In this document: in pieces, positions 18,220-27,509 of the stretch
Layout: each line of letters opens with the position of its first letter
How positions within the stretch are numbered: the first letter of the stretch is position 1
From: Butyrivibrio sp.
GTDB taxonomy: Bacteria > Bacillota > Clostridia > Lachnospirales > Lachnospiraceae
Length of the DNA: 64,000 bases
Assembly: GCA_015056655.1 (NCBI GenBank)
Contig: SVFV01000007.1
Coordinates: forward strand, 62,001-126,000
Direction of reading: 5' to 3'
The notes under the pieces: model-generated
Seen by the model: only the letters and a program-made list of their open reading frames with translations
Database searches by the model: none
Told to the model about the DNA's origin: nothing
Translations under genes and position numbers: made by a program

Positions 18220-19074
18220 ATGGTAAAAGGTCTGTACACCGCGTATACAGGTATGGTAAACGAACAGAGGCGAATGGATATTGAGACTAATAACCTCGCC
18301 AACGCAAATTCTACCGGATTCAAGGAGGAACGATCGGTTAGCCAGTCATTCCGTGATCTTTTGGGATTAAAGATCAAGGACTATTCCGATGCGCCTTGGA
18401 CTGCGCGGCGTCTTGGCCTTATAAATCCCGGCGTTAAGCTTGCTGGGTCATATACTAACTTTGAGCAGGGTGATCTGGAGTCAACAGGTAATGACTTCGA
18501 CCTTGCGCTTAATAATGGAATCCCTACTACGGATTCCGATTCTGTCAACGATAATATGGGAGCTGGAGGAAATGCATTCTTTGCTACTTCCTTTGCAACG
18601 GGAGATCCCGATGTAGGAGCTCTTATCAAATATACCAGAGACGGTAATTTTACCCTCGATCAGGATGGCTATCTTGTAACAACTGAGGGTAATAACGTTC
18701 TGGATGTCAATAATAATCCAATTCAGGTAGATCCACTTAGAGACACAACAATTTTTCAGGATGGAAGAATAGTTCAGGACGGTAACGTCGTGGGTACTAT
18801 TCAGGTTGCAAGATTTGACAATCCTCAGTTCTTGCAGAGATATCAGGATAATTCATTTATTATTGGCGACAGCCCTGCCCAGGTAGTAAGTACTACTGCA
18901 GCCGAAGCAAATGCGACGGTTAACCAGGGATTTTTGGAGAGATCCAATATCAGCGTAGTGGATGAAATGGTTAATATTATTGCCATTCAGAGAAACTATG
19001 AGACCAACTCCAAGGCTATGCAGTCTGAGGATGATACTTTGGACATAGCAGTTAATCAGCTGGGAAAGCTCTGA
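18220..19074 (+). CDS. flhO: Flagellar hook-basal body rod protein, FlhO/FlgF-like
   Basis: This 284-residue axial protein has the conserved N-terminal motif of rod and hook proteins (YTAYTGMVNEQRRMDIETNNLANANSTGFK), a central domain with TRDGNFTLDQDGYLVT, and the matching C-terminal helix (NISVVDEMVNIIAIQRNYETNSKAMQSEDD). These two ends pair in the coiled core of the flagellar rod. It is exported by the flagellar type III system without a cleaved signal. It lies 18 bases after mbl and before a second paralogue, as flhO and flhP do in Bacillus. Confidence 0.9.
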   Translation: MVKGLYTAYTGMVNEQRRMDIETNNLANANSTGFKEERSVSQSFRDLLGLKIKDYSDAPWTARRLGLINPGVKLAGSYTNFEQGDLESTGNDFDLALNNGIPTTDSDSVNDNMGAGGNAFFATSFATGDPDVGALIKYTRDGNFTLDQDGYLVTTEGNNVLDVNNNPIQVDPLRDTTIFQDGRIVQDGNVVGTIQVARFDNPQFLQRYQDNSFIIGDSPAQVVSTTAAEANATVNQGFLERSNISVVDEMVNIIAIQRNYETNSKAMQSEDDTLDIAVNQLGKL

Positions 19075-19109
19075 TATAAATGGTAAAATTATTATATAGG
19101 CTTTTACTA

Positions 19110-19137
19110 TAAAGAAACGACTTCTTAGTGCCGATAT
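19110..19137 (+). promoter_or_regulatory. Sigma-D (sigma-28)-type promoter upstream of flhP
   Basis: TAAA, a 16-base spacer, then GCCGATAT, identical to the Bacillus sigma-D consensus elements. It lies in the 140-base gap between flhO and flhP, about 75 bases before the start codon, in the expected direction. Confidence 0.8.
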
Positions 19138-19214
19138 AGATAGTGGTAAAATATTGAGATTTGTAAATATATTTCGTTATCGAAATTGTTTGTATACATA
19201 AGGAGGCCGGTTAT

Positions 19215-20042
19215 ATGGTAAGAAGCTTATGGACAGCCGCATCAGGAATGAATGCACAGCAGACAAATGTTGATACTATAGCGAACAACCTCGCAAACGT
19301 TAACTCTGCAGGATATAAGGCTCAGGGTGCGAGATTTAAGTCCCTTCTTTATCAGGAGCTGAAAACAAAGACTGTTCAGACAACAGGTTCTCCTGTTAAT
19401 TCAGATGTTGGACTTGGTGTAAGAGTTTCGTCTATAAATTCCTTCTTTACACAGGGGAGTTTGCAGGATAATGATTCCAGTTCTGCATTTGCAATTCAGG
19501 GCGATGGCTTCTTTGCATATGCAACAGATCAGGCAAATATAAATGAGGCAAATACAAGATATACCAGAAATGGTAACTTCGTATGGGCGCTTACTGAGGC
19601 TGGAACTCTTGAGCTTACTACCTCAGAAGGAAATCCAGTTCTTGGAATAGATGGTGGACCGATCGTAGTAAATGATCAGACAGTAAAAGCTACAGATATT
19701 ACCTGTGATCAGGAAGGTCAGCTTTACTATCTTGATATAAATCAGAACAGAGTGGATGTAGGACAGCTTGCACTGTTCCAGTTCAGAAATGCAGAAGGTC
19801 TTGAGAGAACCGGAGATACCAGCTTCTCCTCAACACCTGCAAGTGGAAATCCTCTTCCTGAGGCTACAACAGTCGGAATCAGACGAAGTGTAGTTGTTCA
19901 GGGATACCTTGAGGGATCCAATGTAAACGTTGCTACAGAGATGGTTAATCTGATCGTTGCTCAGAGAGCGTACGAGATGAACTCAACTGCAATAACAACT
20001 ACAGACGATATGATGCAGACAGCAAATGGTCTGAAGAGATAA
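19215..20042 (+). CDS. flhP: Flagellar hook-basal body rod protein, FlhP/FlgG-like
   Basis: This 275-residue paralogue of the preceding gene starts MVRSLWTAASGMNAQQTNVDTIANNLANVNSAGYK, the classic FlgG-type N-terminus, has a central TRNGNFVW segment, and ends in SNVNVATEMVNLIVAQRAYEMNSTAI. It should form part of the distal rod. A strong AGGAGG ribosome site precedes the ATG, and a consensus sigma-D promoter lies upstream. Whether it is FlgG proper or the FlhP paralogue depends on what the main flagellar operon elsewhere in the genome contains. Confidence 0.9.
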   Translation: MVRSLWTAASGMNAQQTNVDTIANNLANVNSAGYKAQGARFKSLLYQELKTKTVQTTGSPVNSDVGLGVRVSSINSFFTQGSLQDNDSSSAFAIQGDGFFAYATDQANINEANTRYTRNGNFVWALTEAGTLELTTSEGNPVLGIDGGPIVVNDQTVKATDITCDQEGQLYYLDINQNRVDVGQLALFQFRNAEGLERTGDTSFSSTPASGNPLPEATTVGIRRSVVVQGYLEGSNVNVATEMVNLIVAQRAYEMNSTAITTTDDMMQTANGLKR

Positions 20043-20093
20043 TGGCTTTTGCGATTAAAGGCGTGTTTACCTGTTTAGTGTTAGGAGTTGTCT

Positions 20094-20480
20094 ATGGCAC
20101 TTGATCTAAATTCACTTAATGTATCCGGACTTTCTCAGTATGCGAGAGAAGCAGCTGGAGACAGCGGAGCCAGAACCATAAGTGATGCGAAGGAAAAAGT
20201 TAATAAAGCAAAGGCTTCTGACAATGAGGAAGAGATCAACGAGGAGTTGATGGATGCCTGTAAGCAGTTTGAAGCTTATCTTATGGAGCAGGTCTACAAG
20301 GGCTATGAGAATACCGTGAAGGTGTTCAGCAAGGACAAGGAAGACAAGTCTCTTAATACTCTGGTTGATTATTTCAAGGATATTACTATCCAGGATATTA
20401 CAGCTACGCAGTCGGAGACTCAGAGTACTGGACTTGCACAGATGCTTTATGAGAACATGAAGCGAAATTATGATCTTTAA
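20094..20480 (+). CDS. FlgJ-like rod-binding protein
   Basis: This 128-residue protein has the rod-binding domain (PF10135) seen in the N-terminal half of FlgJ: ELMDACKQFEAYLMEQVYKGYENTVK and a C-terminal DITATQSETQSTGLAQMLYENMKR. It has no muramidase domain, as is usual for Gram-positive forms. It probably caps or chaperones rod assembly. The track begins at a TTG right after the ribosome site; the ATG at 20094 has TAGGAG at a 6-base spacing and is preferred. It ends the mbl-flhO-flhP-flgJ flagellar block. Confidence 0.85.
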   Translation: MALDLNSLNVSGLSQYAREAAGDSGARTISDAKEKVNKAKASDNEEEINEELMDACKQFEAYLMEQVYKGYENTVKVFSKDKEDKSLNTLVDYFKDITIQDITATQSETQSTGLAQMLYENMKRNYDL

Positions 20481-20549
20481 TAATGGATATGGATATGAGG
20501 GGCTGCCATTTTGAAAAGAGTGGCAGCTCATTTTTATTCAAGGAGGATT

Positions 20550-22787
20550 ATGGAAACAGTAAAGGGGTATGTTGACCACTTTATATATAAAAATAATGAA
20601 AATGGCTATGGAGTAATGTCATTTATCACCGATGGTGAGGAAATGACCTGTGTTGGCTACTTCGTGGATGTAGATGCAGGAGATACTCTGGAGCTTAAAG
20701 GGGAAATGACCGAGCATCCGGTTTATGGAGAGCAGCTAAAGGTCAGTGAATATAATATTTCTGCTCCTGATGATGAGGAGTCTATAGAGAGGTATCTTGG
20801 ATCTGGTGCAATAAAGGGCATCGGAGAAACTATGGCGAGAAGAATCGTCAAAAAGTTCGGAGCCGATACCTTCAGGATCATAGAGGATGAGCCTGAGAGA
20901 CTTGCTGAGATCAAGGGAATAAGCGAAAGAAAAGCAAGAGACATCGCTGTTCAGCTATATGACAAAAGAGAGATGAGAGAAGCCATGGTCTTTTTGGCTG
21001 GATTTGGAATCTCTAACACTATGTCGGTCAGAATCTATGAGAGATACGGTGCACAGGTTTACTCCATTATGAAGGAGAATCCGTATCGCCTGGCTGATGA
21101 TATTGATGGAATAGGTTTTAGAACAGCGGATGAAATTGCTTCAAAGATTGGAATAAAGGTTGATTCTGATTACCGAATAAAAAGTGGAATTCTATACATG
21201 CTCATGGAGTCAGCAGCGGAAGGAAACAGCTTTTTACCAAGGGATATTTTATTAAAAAACAGCTCTGAAATGCTTGGTGTTAACGTGGAGCTTATCGATA
21301 CCCAGATAGATAACCTGATGGTGGAGAGAAAACTTGTAATAAAAAATGATGATATATATGCTTCATCATATTTTTACGAGGAACAATCCATAGCAGTAAT
21401 GCTACGAGAACTCAATCTTGACCTTTCAAGCGGTGCCGGATCTGACGAGGCTCTTTTAAACCGAATCAAAATGATTGAAGTGAGCAGAGGTATTGAACTT
21501 GATGAGCTGCAGAGAAATGCAGCAGTAGCAAGTGCCAAGAACGGAGTTGTTGTAATAACAGGTGGACCGGGAACTGGTAAGACCACAACCATAAATACAA
21601 TAATCCAGTACTATGCCGAGGAGCAGATGGATATTGTTCTGGCTGCTCCTACTGGAAGAGCTGCTAAGAGAATGACTGAGGCTACTGGTTATGAGGCTCA
21701 GACTATTCACAGATTATTAGGAGTTGGCGGCGCTGGTGCTTATGACGATAGCGATAAGGGCAGAGAGAGGATGCGCTTTGAAAAGGGCGCTGACAATCCT
21801 TTGGAAGTAGACGCCATAATCATAGATGAGATGTCTATGGTGGACATGCACCTCTTCAATGCACTTTTAAAAGCAGTAATTCCGGGAACCCATCTTATAC
21901 TTGTTGGAGACAGCTCACAGCTTCCCAGCGTTGGACCAGGACAGGTGCTAAGAGATATTATTGCAAGCAAAGCATTTCCTACGATCATACTTGAGAAGAT
22001 TTTCAGACAGGCACAGCAAAGTGATATAGTGGTCAATGCTCATCATATAAAGCTTGGTGAACACATAGTGATGGATAACAAGAGCAAGGACTTTTTCCTC
22101 TTAAAGAGAGATAATCCTGATGTTATCTACAAGCACATGATTCAGCTTATAAAGGAAAAGCTTCCGGGATATGTAAATGCCAAGAGCCTCGATATTCAGG
22201 TCCTGACACCAATGAAGAGAGGACCGCTTGGAGCAGAAAGCCTGAACCAGATTTTGCAGAAATATCTAAATCCTGCGGACAGAGATAAAAGAGAATACGC
22301 CTTTGGGGAGAGGCTCCTCCGTGAGGGCGACAAGGTAATGCAGATAAGAAATAACTATCAGGCGGAATGGGAAGTTCTTGGAAAATACGGGATTCCTACT
22401 GATAAGGGAATGGGTGTATTTAATGGAGACATGGGATATATCCAGAAGATAAACGAGCCCATGCGAGAACTGACGGTGGAGTTTGATGAAGGAAGATGTG
22501 TGATATATCCTTTCTCAGAGCTTGATGAGCTTGAGCTTGCGTACGCTATCACGATCCACAAGTCCCAGGGCTCTGAATATCCGGCAGTAATCCTTCCGCT
22601 CCTTGGAGGGCCGAGGATGCTCCTTAACAGGAACCTTCTTTATACTGCTGTCACAAGAGCGAAAAGCTGTGTTGTAATACTTGGAAGTGAAAGCACAGTT
22701 GAAAACATGATAGACAATGAGGAGCAGTTAAAAAGGTATACAGGACTTGAAGCAACCATAAGGGAGGTTTTAAGTAGTGCAGGGTGA
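20550..22787 (+). CDS. recD2: RecD2-type ATP-dependent helicase (YrrC-like)
   Basis: This is a superfamily 1B 5'-3' DNA helicase of the RecD2 group, which acts without RecBC in replication fork repair. The N-terminal OB-like part is followed by helix-hairpin-helix repeats (GSGAIKGIGETMARRIVKKFG), then Walker A GGPGTGKTTT, motif II IDEMSMVD, RecD motif VI at TIHKSQGSEYPAVILP, and a final SH3-inserted core. The track starts 13 codons early; the ATG at 20550 follows AAGGAGG and gives 745 residues, the usual size. It overlaps the following comF gene by 11 bases. Confidence 0.95.
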   Translation: METVKGYVDHFIYKNNENGYGVMSFITDGEEMTCVGYFVDVDAGDTLELKGEMTEHPVYGEQLKVSEYNISAPDDEESIERYLGSGAIKGIGETMARRIVKKFGADTFRIIEDEPERLAEIKGISERKARDIAVQLYDKREMREAMVFLAGFGISNTMSVRIYERYGAQVYSIMKENPYRLADDIDGIGFRTADEIASKIGIKVDSDYRIKSGILYMLMESAAEGNSFLPRDILLKNSSEMLGVNVELIDTQIDNLMVERKLVIKNDDIYASSYFYEEQSIAVMLRELNLDLSSGAGSDEALLNRIKMIEVSRGIELDELQRNAAVASAKNGVVVITGGPGTGKTTTINTIIQYYAEEQMDIVLAAPTGRAAKRMTEATGYEAQTIHRLLGVGGAGAYDDSDKGRERMRFEKGADNPLEVDAIIIDEMSMVDMHLFNALLKAVIPGTHLILVGDSSQLPSVGPGQVLRDIIASKAFPTIILEKIFRQAQQSDIVVNAHHIKLGEHIVMDNKSKDFFLLKRDNPDVIYKHMIQLIKEKLPGYVNAKSLDIQVLTPMKRGPLGAESLNQILQKYLNPADRDKREYAFGERLLREGDKVMQIRNNYQAEWEVLGKYGIPTDKGMGVFNGDMGYIQKINEPMRELTVEFDEGRCVIYPFSELDELELAYAITIHKSQGSEYPAVILPLLGGPRMLLNRNLLYTAVTRAKSCVVILGSESTVENMIDNEEQLKRYTGLEATIREVLSSAG

Positions 22788-23493
22788 AATGATGGAAGCT
22801 GCTGTTTCACTTTTGTATCCCAGGCGTTGTCCAATCTGTGATGGCATAGTTAGAAGGCAGGAAGGTATCATACATACAGACTGTAAAAAGAAGGTCAGGA
22901 CAGCGGGCAAAATAACCTGCATGAAATGTGGTAAACCACTTAGAAGTGAGCAGGACGAATACTGTGAGGATTGCCGGAAGACAAAGCATGTATTTGACAG
23001 AGGTTATTCGGTTTTCAGATACAGATCAATATCAGGATCTATTTACAGATTCAAGTATTCAGGTAGGAGAGAATACGCAAGATATTACGGAGAAGTCACA
23101 AGAGATACACTTGGAGAAGTTATTAAGGACATTGGTCCAGATGCTATTATACCTATTCCAATGTACGGACCAAAGAAACGTACAAGGGGTTATAATCAGG
23201 CAGAAATTCTGGCTGAAGCTATAGGAAAAGAGTGTGGAATTCCGGTCAGAAGTAACGTCATAAAAAGGGTCAAAAACACAGTGCCCATGAAACTTTTGGA
23301 CAGTCGCAGAAGACGCTCGAATTTGAAAAAGGCTTTTAATATAAGCGGAAATGATGTAAAATTTAAGTGTATTATCCTTATTGATGACATTTATACAACA
23401 GGCAGTACAATCGATGCTGTTGCAAAAGAGTTCCGAAGGATTGGGGTTGAGAAAATATTTTTTATCACACTGGCCATCGGAGATGTTGTGTGA
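22777..23493 (+). CDS. comFC: ComFC-like phosphoribosyltransferase-fold protein
   Basis: This 238-residue protein begins with two zinc-finger-like Cys clusters (CPICDGIVRRQEG, then CMKCGKPL with CEDCRK) and ends in a phosphoribosyltransferase domain with the PRPP-type loop IILIDDIYTTGST. ComFC is needed for DNA uptake in naturally competent bacteria and acts in the cytoplasm; its exact reaction is unsettled. The start is GTG behind AGGGAGG, inside the end of recD2. No comFA is present next to it, recD2 taking that place, and yvyF follows as in Bacillus. Confidence 0.9.
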   Translation: MQGEMMEAAVSLLYPRRCPICDGIVRRQEGIIHTDCKKKVRTAGKITCMKCGKPLRSEQDEYCEDCRKTKHVFDRGYSVFRYRSISGSIYRFKYSGRREYARYYGEVTRDTLGEVIKDIGPDAIIPIPMYGPKKRTRGYNQAEILAEAIGKECGIPVRSNVIKRVKNTVPMKLLDSRRRRSNLKKAFNISGNDVKFKCIILIDDIYTTGSTIDAVAKEFRRIGVEKIFFITLAIGDVV

Positions 23494-23523
23494 AGTTACA
23501 CTATATACTTGCAGGAGGTTAAT

Positions 23524-23952
23524 ATGAGCAATATCAAGAATTGTGTAAGATGTGGCAAGATGTTTAATTACATCGCGGGTGATCCTATCTGTGATGTCTG
23601 CAAAAAGGAAATCGAGGAGAAATTCCAGGAAGTTAAGAAATATATCGAAGAGAATCCCGGAAGCGGACTCAAGCAGATTTGTGAAGAGTGTAACGTTCCT
23701 TCTAAACAGCTGAAGAAATGGATTCTTGAAGAGAGACTTATGTTCACAGAGAATTCTCCTATTCAGATCACATGTGAGAACTGTGGTGCCAGAATTCAGA
23801 CAGGAAGACTTTGCGCTAAATGTAAGGCAACTGTTACTAATGCACTTAATGATACAGTTAAGCAGCGCCAGGATGCGCTTGCAGCTGAGCTTGCAAAGAA
23901 ACAGAAGAAGCAGGCTGATGCTAAATCAGGAATGAAATTCCTGAAAACGTGA
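23524..23952 (+). CDS. yvyF: YvyF/TIGR03826-type flagellar operon protein
   Basis: This 142-residue protein has two Cys4-type zinc clusters (CVRCGKMFNYIAGDPICDVC and CENCGARIQTGRLCAKC) separated by a helical, helix-turn-helix-like stretch (GLKQICEECNVPSKQLKKWILEE). This matches the YvyF family, found in flagellar operons next to flgM. In Bacillus it lies directly after comFC, as here, which supports the name. The ATG at 23524 has GCAGGAGG; the earlier track start is dropped. The flgM, flgN and flgK genes that follow in Bacillus are absent here. Confidence 0.82.
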   Translation: MSNIKNCVRCGKMFNYIAGDPICDVCKKEIEEKFQEVKKYIEENPGSGLKQICEECNVPSKQLKKWILEERLMFTENSPIQITCENCGARIQTGRLCAKCKATVTNALNDTVKQRQDALAAELAKKQKKQADAKSGMKFLKT

Positions 23953-23968
23953 AACGCGTGAGGAGTTT

Positions 23969-24358
23969 ATGTTAAACGAGGAGCGAGTAATCCTGATGAC
24001 CAGGATGGCTGCATTTGAGCAGCATGAGGGGAAAAAGAATAACGCTATTAATTCATACTTCCGCAGCGACTATGTTGGATATGAGGTACTGAAGTCTATT
24101 ATCAGTGCCACTATCGTATATCTGATACTGGTCGCTGCCTATGTGATGTACCATTTTTCTGATGTATTACAGGACATCTATAATACTGATGTTATGGGAA
24201 CTGCCAGAAAATATCTGGTTTACTACATTGCACTTGTAGGCGTATATTCATTGATTTCGGGCGTCTACTATTCTATCCGGTATCGCAAAATGCGAGGCAG
24301 CATGAGGGCTTATTATGCATGCCTGAAAAAACTCGGCAGAATGTACGAAAAGGAATGA
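23969..24358 (+). CDS. Small two-helix membrane protein of unknown function
   Basis: I do not recognise this 129-residue protein. It has a basic and acidic N-terminal part (LNEERVILMTRMAAFEQHEG), two membrane segments (about residues 45-62 and 82-100), and a basic cytoplasmic tail. GAGGAG precedes the ATG. It lies 16 bases after yvyF and 4 bases before the next membrane protein gene, so it is probably co-transcribed with both and with cdaA downstream. Confidence 0.7.
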   Translation: MLNEERVILMTRMAAFEQHEGKKNNAINSYFRSDYVGYEVLKSIISATIVYLILVAAYVMYHFSDVLQDIYNTDVMGTARKYLVYYIALVGVYSLISGVYYSIRYRKMRGSMRAYYACLKKLGRMYEKE

Positions 24359-24362
24359 GAAG

Positions 24363-25328
24363 ATGACGTCTTTATTGGAATTACGCGAATACATTAAAAA
24401 CTTTTATGTAAAATACGAGATTTATATAACTTATATCTGGAAGTTTCTGCTTTCATTCATAGCGTTTGTAATGATCGGCAACAAGGTAGGTTTTCAGGGT
24501 AGTTTAACCAAATTACCCATTCTTTTGATGGCTGCTTTGTTGTGTTCTATCATGCCTACAAACTTTATGGTGTTTGTTTCTGCAGGTTTCATTCTTGGAC
24601 ATTTATATAAGCTTTCAATGCAGTGTACAGTAGTTGCACTTATCGTGTTCCTTCTAATGTTCCTTTTGTATTTCAGATTTTCTCCTAAGGATACACTGGC
24701 AGTAATGCTTACACCTATGGCTTTTTATTTGAGCATCCCATATGTGATGCCGATTGCACTTGGACTTTTAGGAAGTCCCTCTTCAGTTATTTCAATGTCC
24801 TTTGGTGTAATTGTTTCATTTATGATTTCTTACATCTCAGTTAATGCCACAGCGCTTACGGCTTCAAACATTGAAGAGACAGCTAATCAGTTCCAGACAA
24901 TTATTTCTGAGCTTCTTGGCAATAAGCAGATGTGGATGTATGTAGTATGTTTTGGAATCACACTTATAGTTGTTTACCTGATCAGACGTATGTCAGTTGA
25001 TCATTCATGGACAGTGGCAATTATTGTAGGAGCACTTACAGACATTATCTGCCTTTTGGTGGGTGATCTTATGTACACAACACAGTTATCCTTCGCAGGT
25101 GTTATTGTGCAGTCATTGTTAGCTGTGTGTGTCGTTTTTGTTATTAAGTTTTTTGCATTTAATCTGGATTACACGAGAATTGAGAAGGTCCAGTTTGAAG
25201 ATGATGAGTATTACTATTATGTAAAGGCTGTACCGAAGGTTACGGTTTCAACACCGGCACCAAAGGTTAAGCAGATAAATAAAGCAAATGTAAGCCGAGA
25301 TTACAGAGGTAGAGACAGAGGCGAGTGA
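24363..25328 (+). CDS. Polytopic membrane protein of unknown function before cdaA
   Basis: This 321-residue protein has about eight to nine membrane segments (residues 20 to 265) and a cytoplasmic tail rich in charged residues (QFEDDEYYYYVKAV, then NVSRDYRGRDRGE). No catalytic or transporter motif is evident. It lies 4 bases after the small membrane protein and 5 bases before cdaA. The position suggests a link to c-di-AMP signalling or turgor, but that is only inference from gene order. Confidence 0.7.
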   Translation: MTSLLELREYIKNFYVKYEIYITYIWKFLLSFIAFVMIGNKVGFQGSLTKLPILLMAALLCSIMPTNFMVFVSAGFILGHLYKLSMQCTVVALIVFLLMFLLYFRFSPKDTLAVMLTPMAFYLSIPYVMPIALGLLGSPSSVISMSFGVIVSFMISYISVNATALTASNIEETANQFQTIISELLGNKQMWMYVVCFGITLIVVYLIRRMSVDHSWTVAIIVGALTDIICLLVGDLMYTTQLSFAGVIVQSLLAVCVVFVIKFFAFNLDYTRIEKVQFEDDEYYYYVKAVPKVTVSTPAPKVKQINKANVSRDYRGRDRGE

Positions 25329-25333
25329 TTTAG

Positions 25334-26206
25334 ATGCAACAGATAGGTTTTTTTCTTGAAAACAATCTGACAAGTTTGCACATGCCAACAGTGAGGGCTT
25401 TGGACGTCGCACAGATGATCATAATTGCCTTCCTGATATATCAGATTTTGGTTTGGGCAAAAACAACGAGACTATGGTCCCTTTTAAAAGGGGTCGTAGT
25501 TATTATTGTGTTTATAGTAATTGCAGCTGCATTCAATATGACAACAATTCTCTGGATTGTGCAGAATGTATTTGGAATTGCTGTAACTGCGATGGTTGTT
25601 ATACTCCAGCCCGAGCTTAGGAAAGCGCTTGAAGGAATTGGCAGAAGAAACTTCCTTCATGGCTTTTTGAATTTTGCTGAAGCAACAGAAGAGGGTAGAT
25701 TTTCTGATAAGACAATTAGCGAGATAGTTCGCGCTTCAGTTGAAATGGCTAAGGTAAGGACAGGCGCGCTGATAGTTATAGAGCAGCTTTCATCACTTAG
25801 CGAGTTTGAGAGAACCGGAATTGATGTTGATGGTATTGTTACCAGTCAGCTATTGATTAATATTTTTGAACATAATACACCTCTCCATGACGGAGCAGTA
25901 ATTATCAGGGGCGACAGAATTATGGCTGCAACCTGCTATCTGCCCTTGTCAGATAATATGGAGCTTGGTAAAGAGCTTGGCACCAGACACAGAGCTGGCG
26001 TTGGTGTCTCTGAGGTTACAGATTCTCTTACCATCATTGTTTCTGAGGAAACAGGTAAGATAAGTGTTGCTTATATGGGAGAGCTCGAAAGAGCAGTAGA
26101 TAGCGACAGGCTTCGTGAGAGACTTAGACAGATACAGAATAAGACAGGCGAAGATAAAAAGAAGAAATACAAGATAAACAAAAAAGCGAAAGGAAAGGCG
26201 AAATGA
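25334..26206 (+). CDS. cdaA: Diadenylate cyclase CdaA
   Basis: This membrane enzyme makes cyclic di-AMP from two ATP. Three membrane segments occupy roughly residues 20-95, followed by the DAC domain with the two hallmark motifs DGAVII and GTRHRAGVGVSE. The C-terminus is strongly basic (KKKKYKINKKAKGKAK). The three-helix start distinguishes CdaA from DisA. Its stop overlaps the start of cdaR as ATGA, and glmM follows, the conserved cdaA-cdaR-glmM module in which CdaR and GlmM modulate cyclase activity. Confidence 0.97.
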   Translation: MQQIGFFLENNLTSLHMPTVRALDVAQMIIIAFLIYQILVWAKTTRLWSLLKGVVVIIVFIVIAAAFNMTTILWIVQNVFGIAVTAMVVILQPELRKALEGIGRRNFLHGFLNFAEATEEGRFSDKTISEIVRASVEMAKVRTGALIVIEQLSSLSEFERTGIDVDGIVTSQLLINIFEHNTPLHDGAVIIRGDRIMAATCYLPLSDNMELGKELGTRHRAGVGVSEVTDSLTIIVSEETGKISVAYMGELERAVDSDRLRERLRQIQNKTGEDKKKKYKINKKAKGKAK

Positions 26207-27492
26207 AGAAGTTCAATTTTACAGCCAACTTGGGCCTGAAGATTGCTTCGCTGTTCTTTGCCGCACTTCTTTGGTTCCTTGTTACAAATATAAATGATCC
26301 TGTGGATTCCGTTAGATTCAGTAATATTTCTGTGACTTTGAGGAATACAAATAAGATCACAGATAATAATCAGGTGTATGAAGTGCTTGATGGTACTGAT
26401 ACGATTTCAACGGTTACTGTTTATGCGCCCAGATCCACAGTGGATTCCCTTAATCGTGACAATATTGTGGCGATTGCAGATTTAGATGATATGGCTGTGA
26501 TTGATGGAGAGTATGTTGTCTCTGTCCAGCTTTCAACAAATAAATATAATAACCAGATACAGAGTATAGTCGGAACTTCAGATACAGTGAGACTTAGCGT
26601 TGAGGATAAGGCATCCAAGACCCTTGCTATTTCCGCTACAACAAGTGGAAGTCTTTCTGAGGGCTATATAATTGGGGATGTGGTAACAGATCAGAACCAG
26701 ATCCGTATCACTGGACCAAAGTCTGTAGTTGATAATGTTTCTACAGCTTCTGTAAACGTAGAAGTTACAGGATATACAACCAACATTGGAACCAATGCAG
26801 AAATCCATCTGTATGACAAGGATGGAAATGAGGTTGCAAAGGATAACCTGAAGCTTAGCAGTACATCTGTTGGCGTAAACGTTACTATCCTTGCAACAAA
26901 GAGAGTTCCTGTTGACTATCAGGTAGTAGGTATGCCTGCTGATGGTTATGTATTCACGGGAGAAGTTGATGTAGAGCCTGACTCAGTCCTCTTGGCTGGA
27001 AGAATGTCAGTGCTTAACGGAATAGAAGAAATTTCTGTTTCCGATGATGCTTTGGATATTACAGGTCTTACAGGAGACCTTAATGCAACAATAGATTTGT
27101 CCGGATATCTGCCTGGTAATGTTACCTTTGGAGATGAGGACTTTAATGGAATAGCAACAATCACAGCTCACATCGAAGCAACCAGTGATATCAAAGTGGA
27201 GGTGCCTTACCAGCATATCGCGCTTGTAAATGTACCTGATGGATATAACGCTGAGATTGTTGGAGATACAGAGGAGTTCACTGTAACCTGTAGTGGACTT
27301 GAGGATGTTATTAGCGGAATTTCTGATTCCGATATCACAGGAACAATAGATTTATCTAAGGTTATAGACAGTGCAGAAGAAGCTGAGGATTTAAGTGGAG
27401 AATATTCTGCGACAGTGTCACTTTCACTTCCGGGAGGAGTTATGACATCTGATACTATAACAGTGACTGTGGAACTATCTAAGGTAGAATAG
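26203..27492 (+). CDS. cdaR: CdaR, YbbR-domain regulator of CdaA
   Basis: This 429-residue protein has one N-terminal membrane segment (LGLKIASLFFAALLWFLVTNIND) and an extracytoplasmic part made of about four YbbR-like beta domains, for instance the stretches around GYIIGDVVTDQNQIRITGPKSVVDNV and DGYVFTGEVDVEPDSVLLAGRMSVL, which show the repeated fold. It is coupled to cdaA by ATGA. In Bacillus and Listeria it binds CdaA at the membrane and lowers or tunes c-di-AMP production. Confidence 0.93.
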   Translation: MKKFNFTANLGLKIASLFFAALLWFLVTNINDPVDSVRFSNISVTLRNTNKITDNNQVYEVLDGTDTISTVTVYAPRSTVDSLNRDNIVAIADLDDMAVIDGEYVVSVQLSTNKYNNQIQSIVGTSDTVRLSVEDKASKTLAISATTSGSLSEGYIIGDVVTDQNQIRITGPKSVVDNVSTASVNVEVTGYTTNIGTNAEIHLYDKDGNEVAKDNLKLSSTSVGVNVTILATKRVPVDYQVVGMPADGYVFTGEVDVEPDSVLLAGRMSVLNGIEEISVSDDALDITGLTGDLNATIDLSGYLPGNVTFGDEDFNGIATITAHIEATSDIKVEVPYQHIALVNVPDGYNAEIVGDTEEFTVTCSGLEDVISGISDSDITGTIDLSKVIDSAEEAEDLSGEYSATVSLSLPGGVMTSDTITVTVELSKVE

Positions 27493-27509
27493 AATTATTT
27501 GGAGGATTT

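Noticed and set aside
25334-26206. DisA as an alternative for the diadenylate cyclase
   Set aside because: It has three N-terminal membrane segments, lacks the DNA-binding helix-hairpin-helix part of DisA and is followed by cdaR and glmM.
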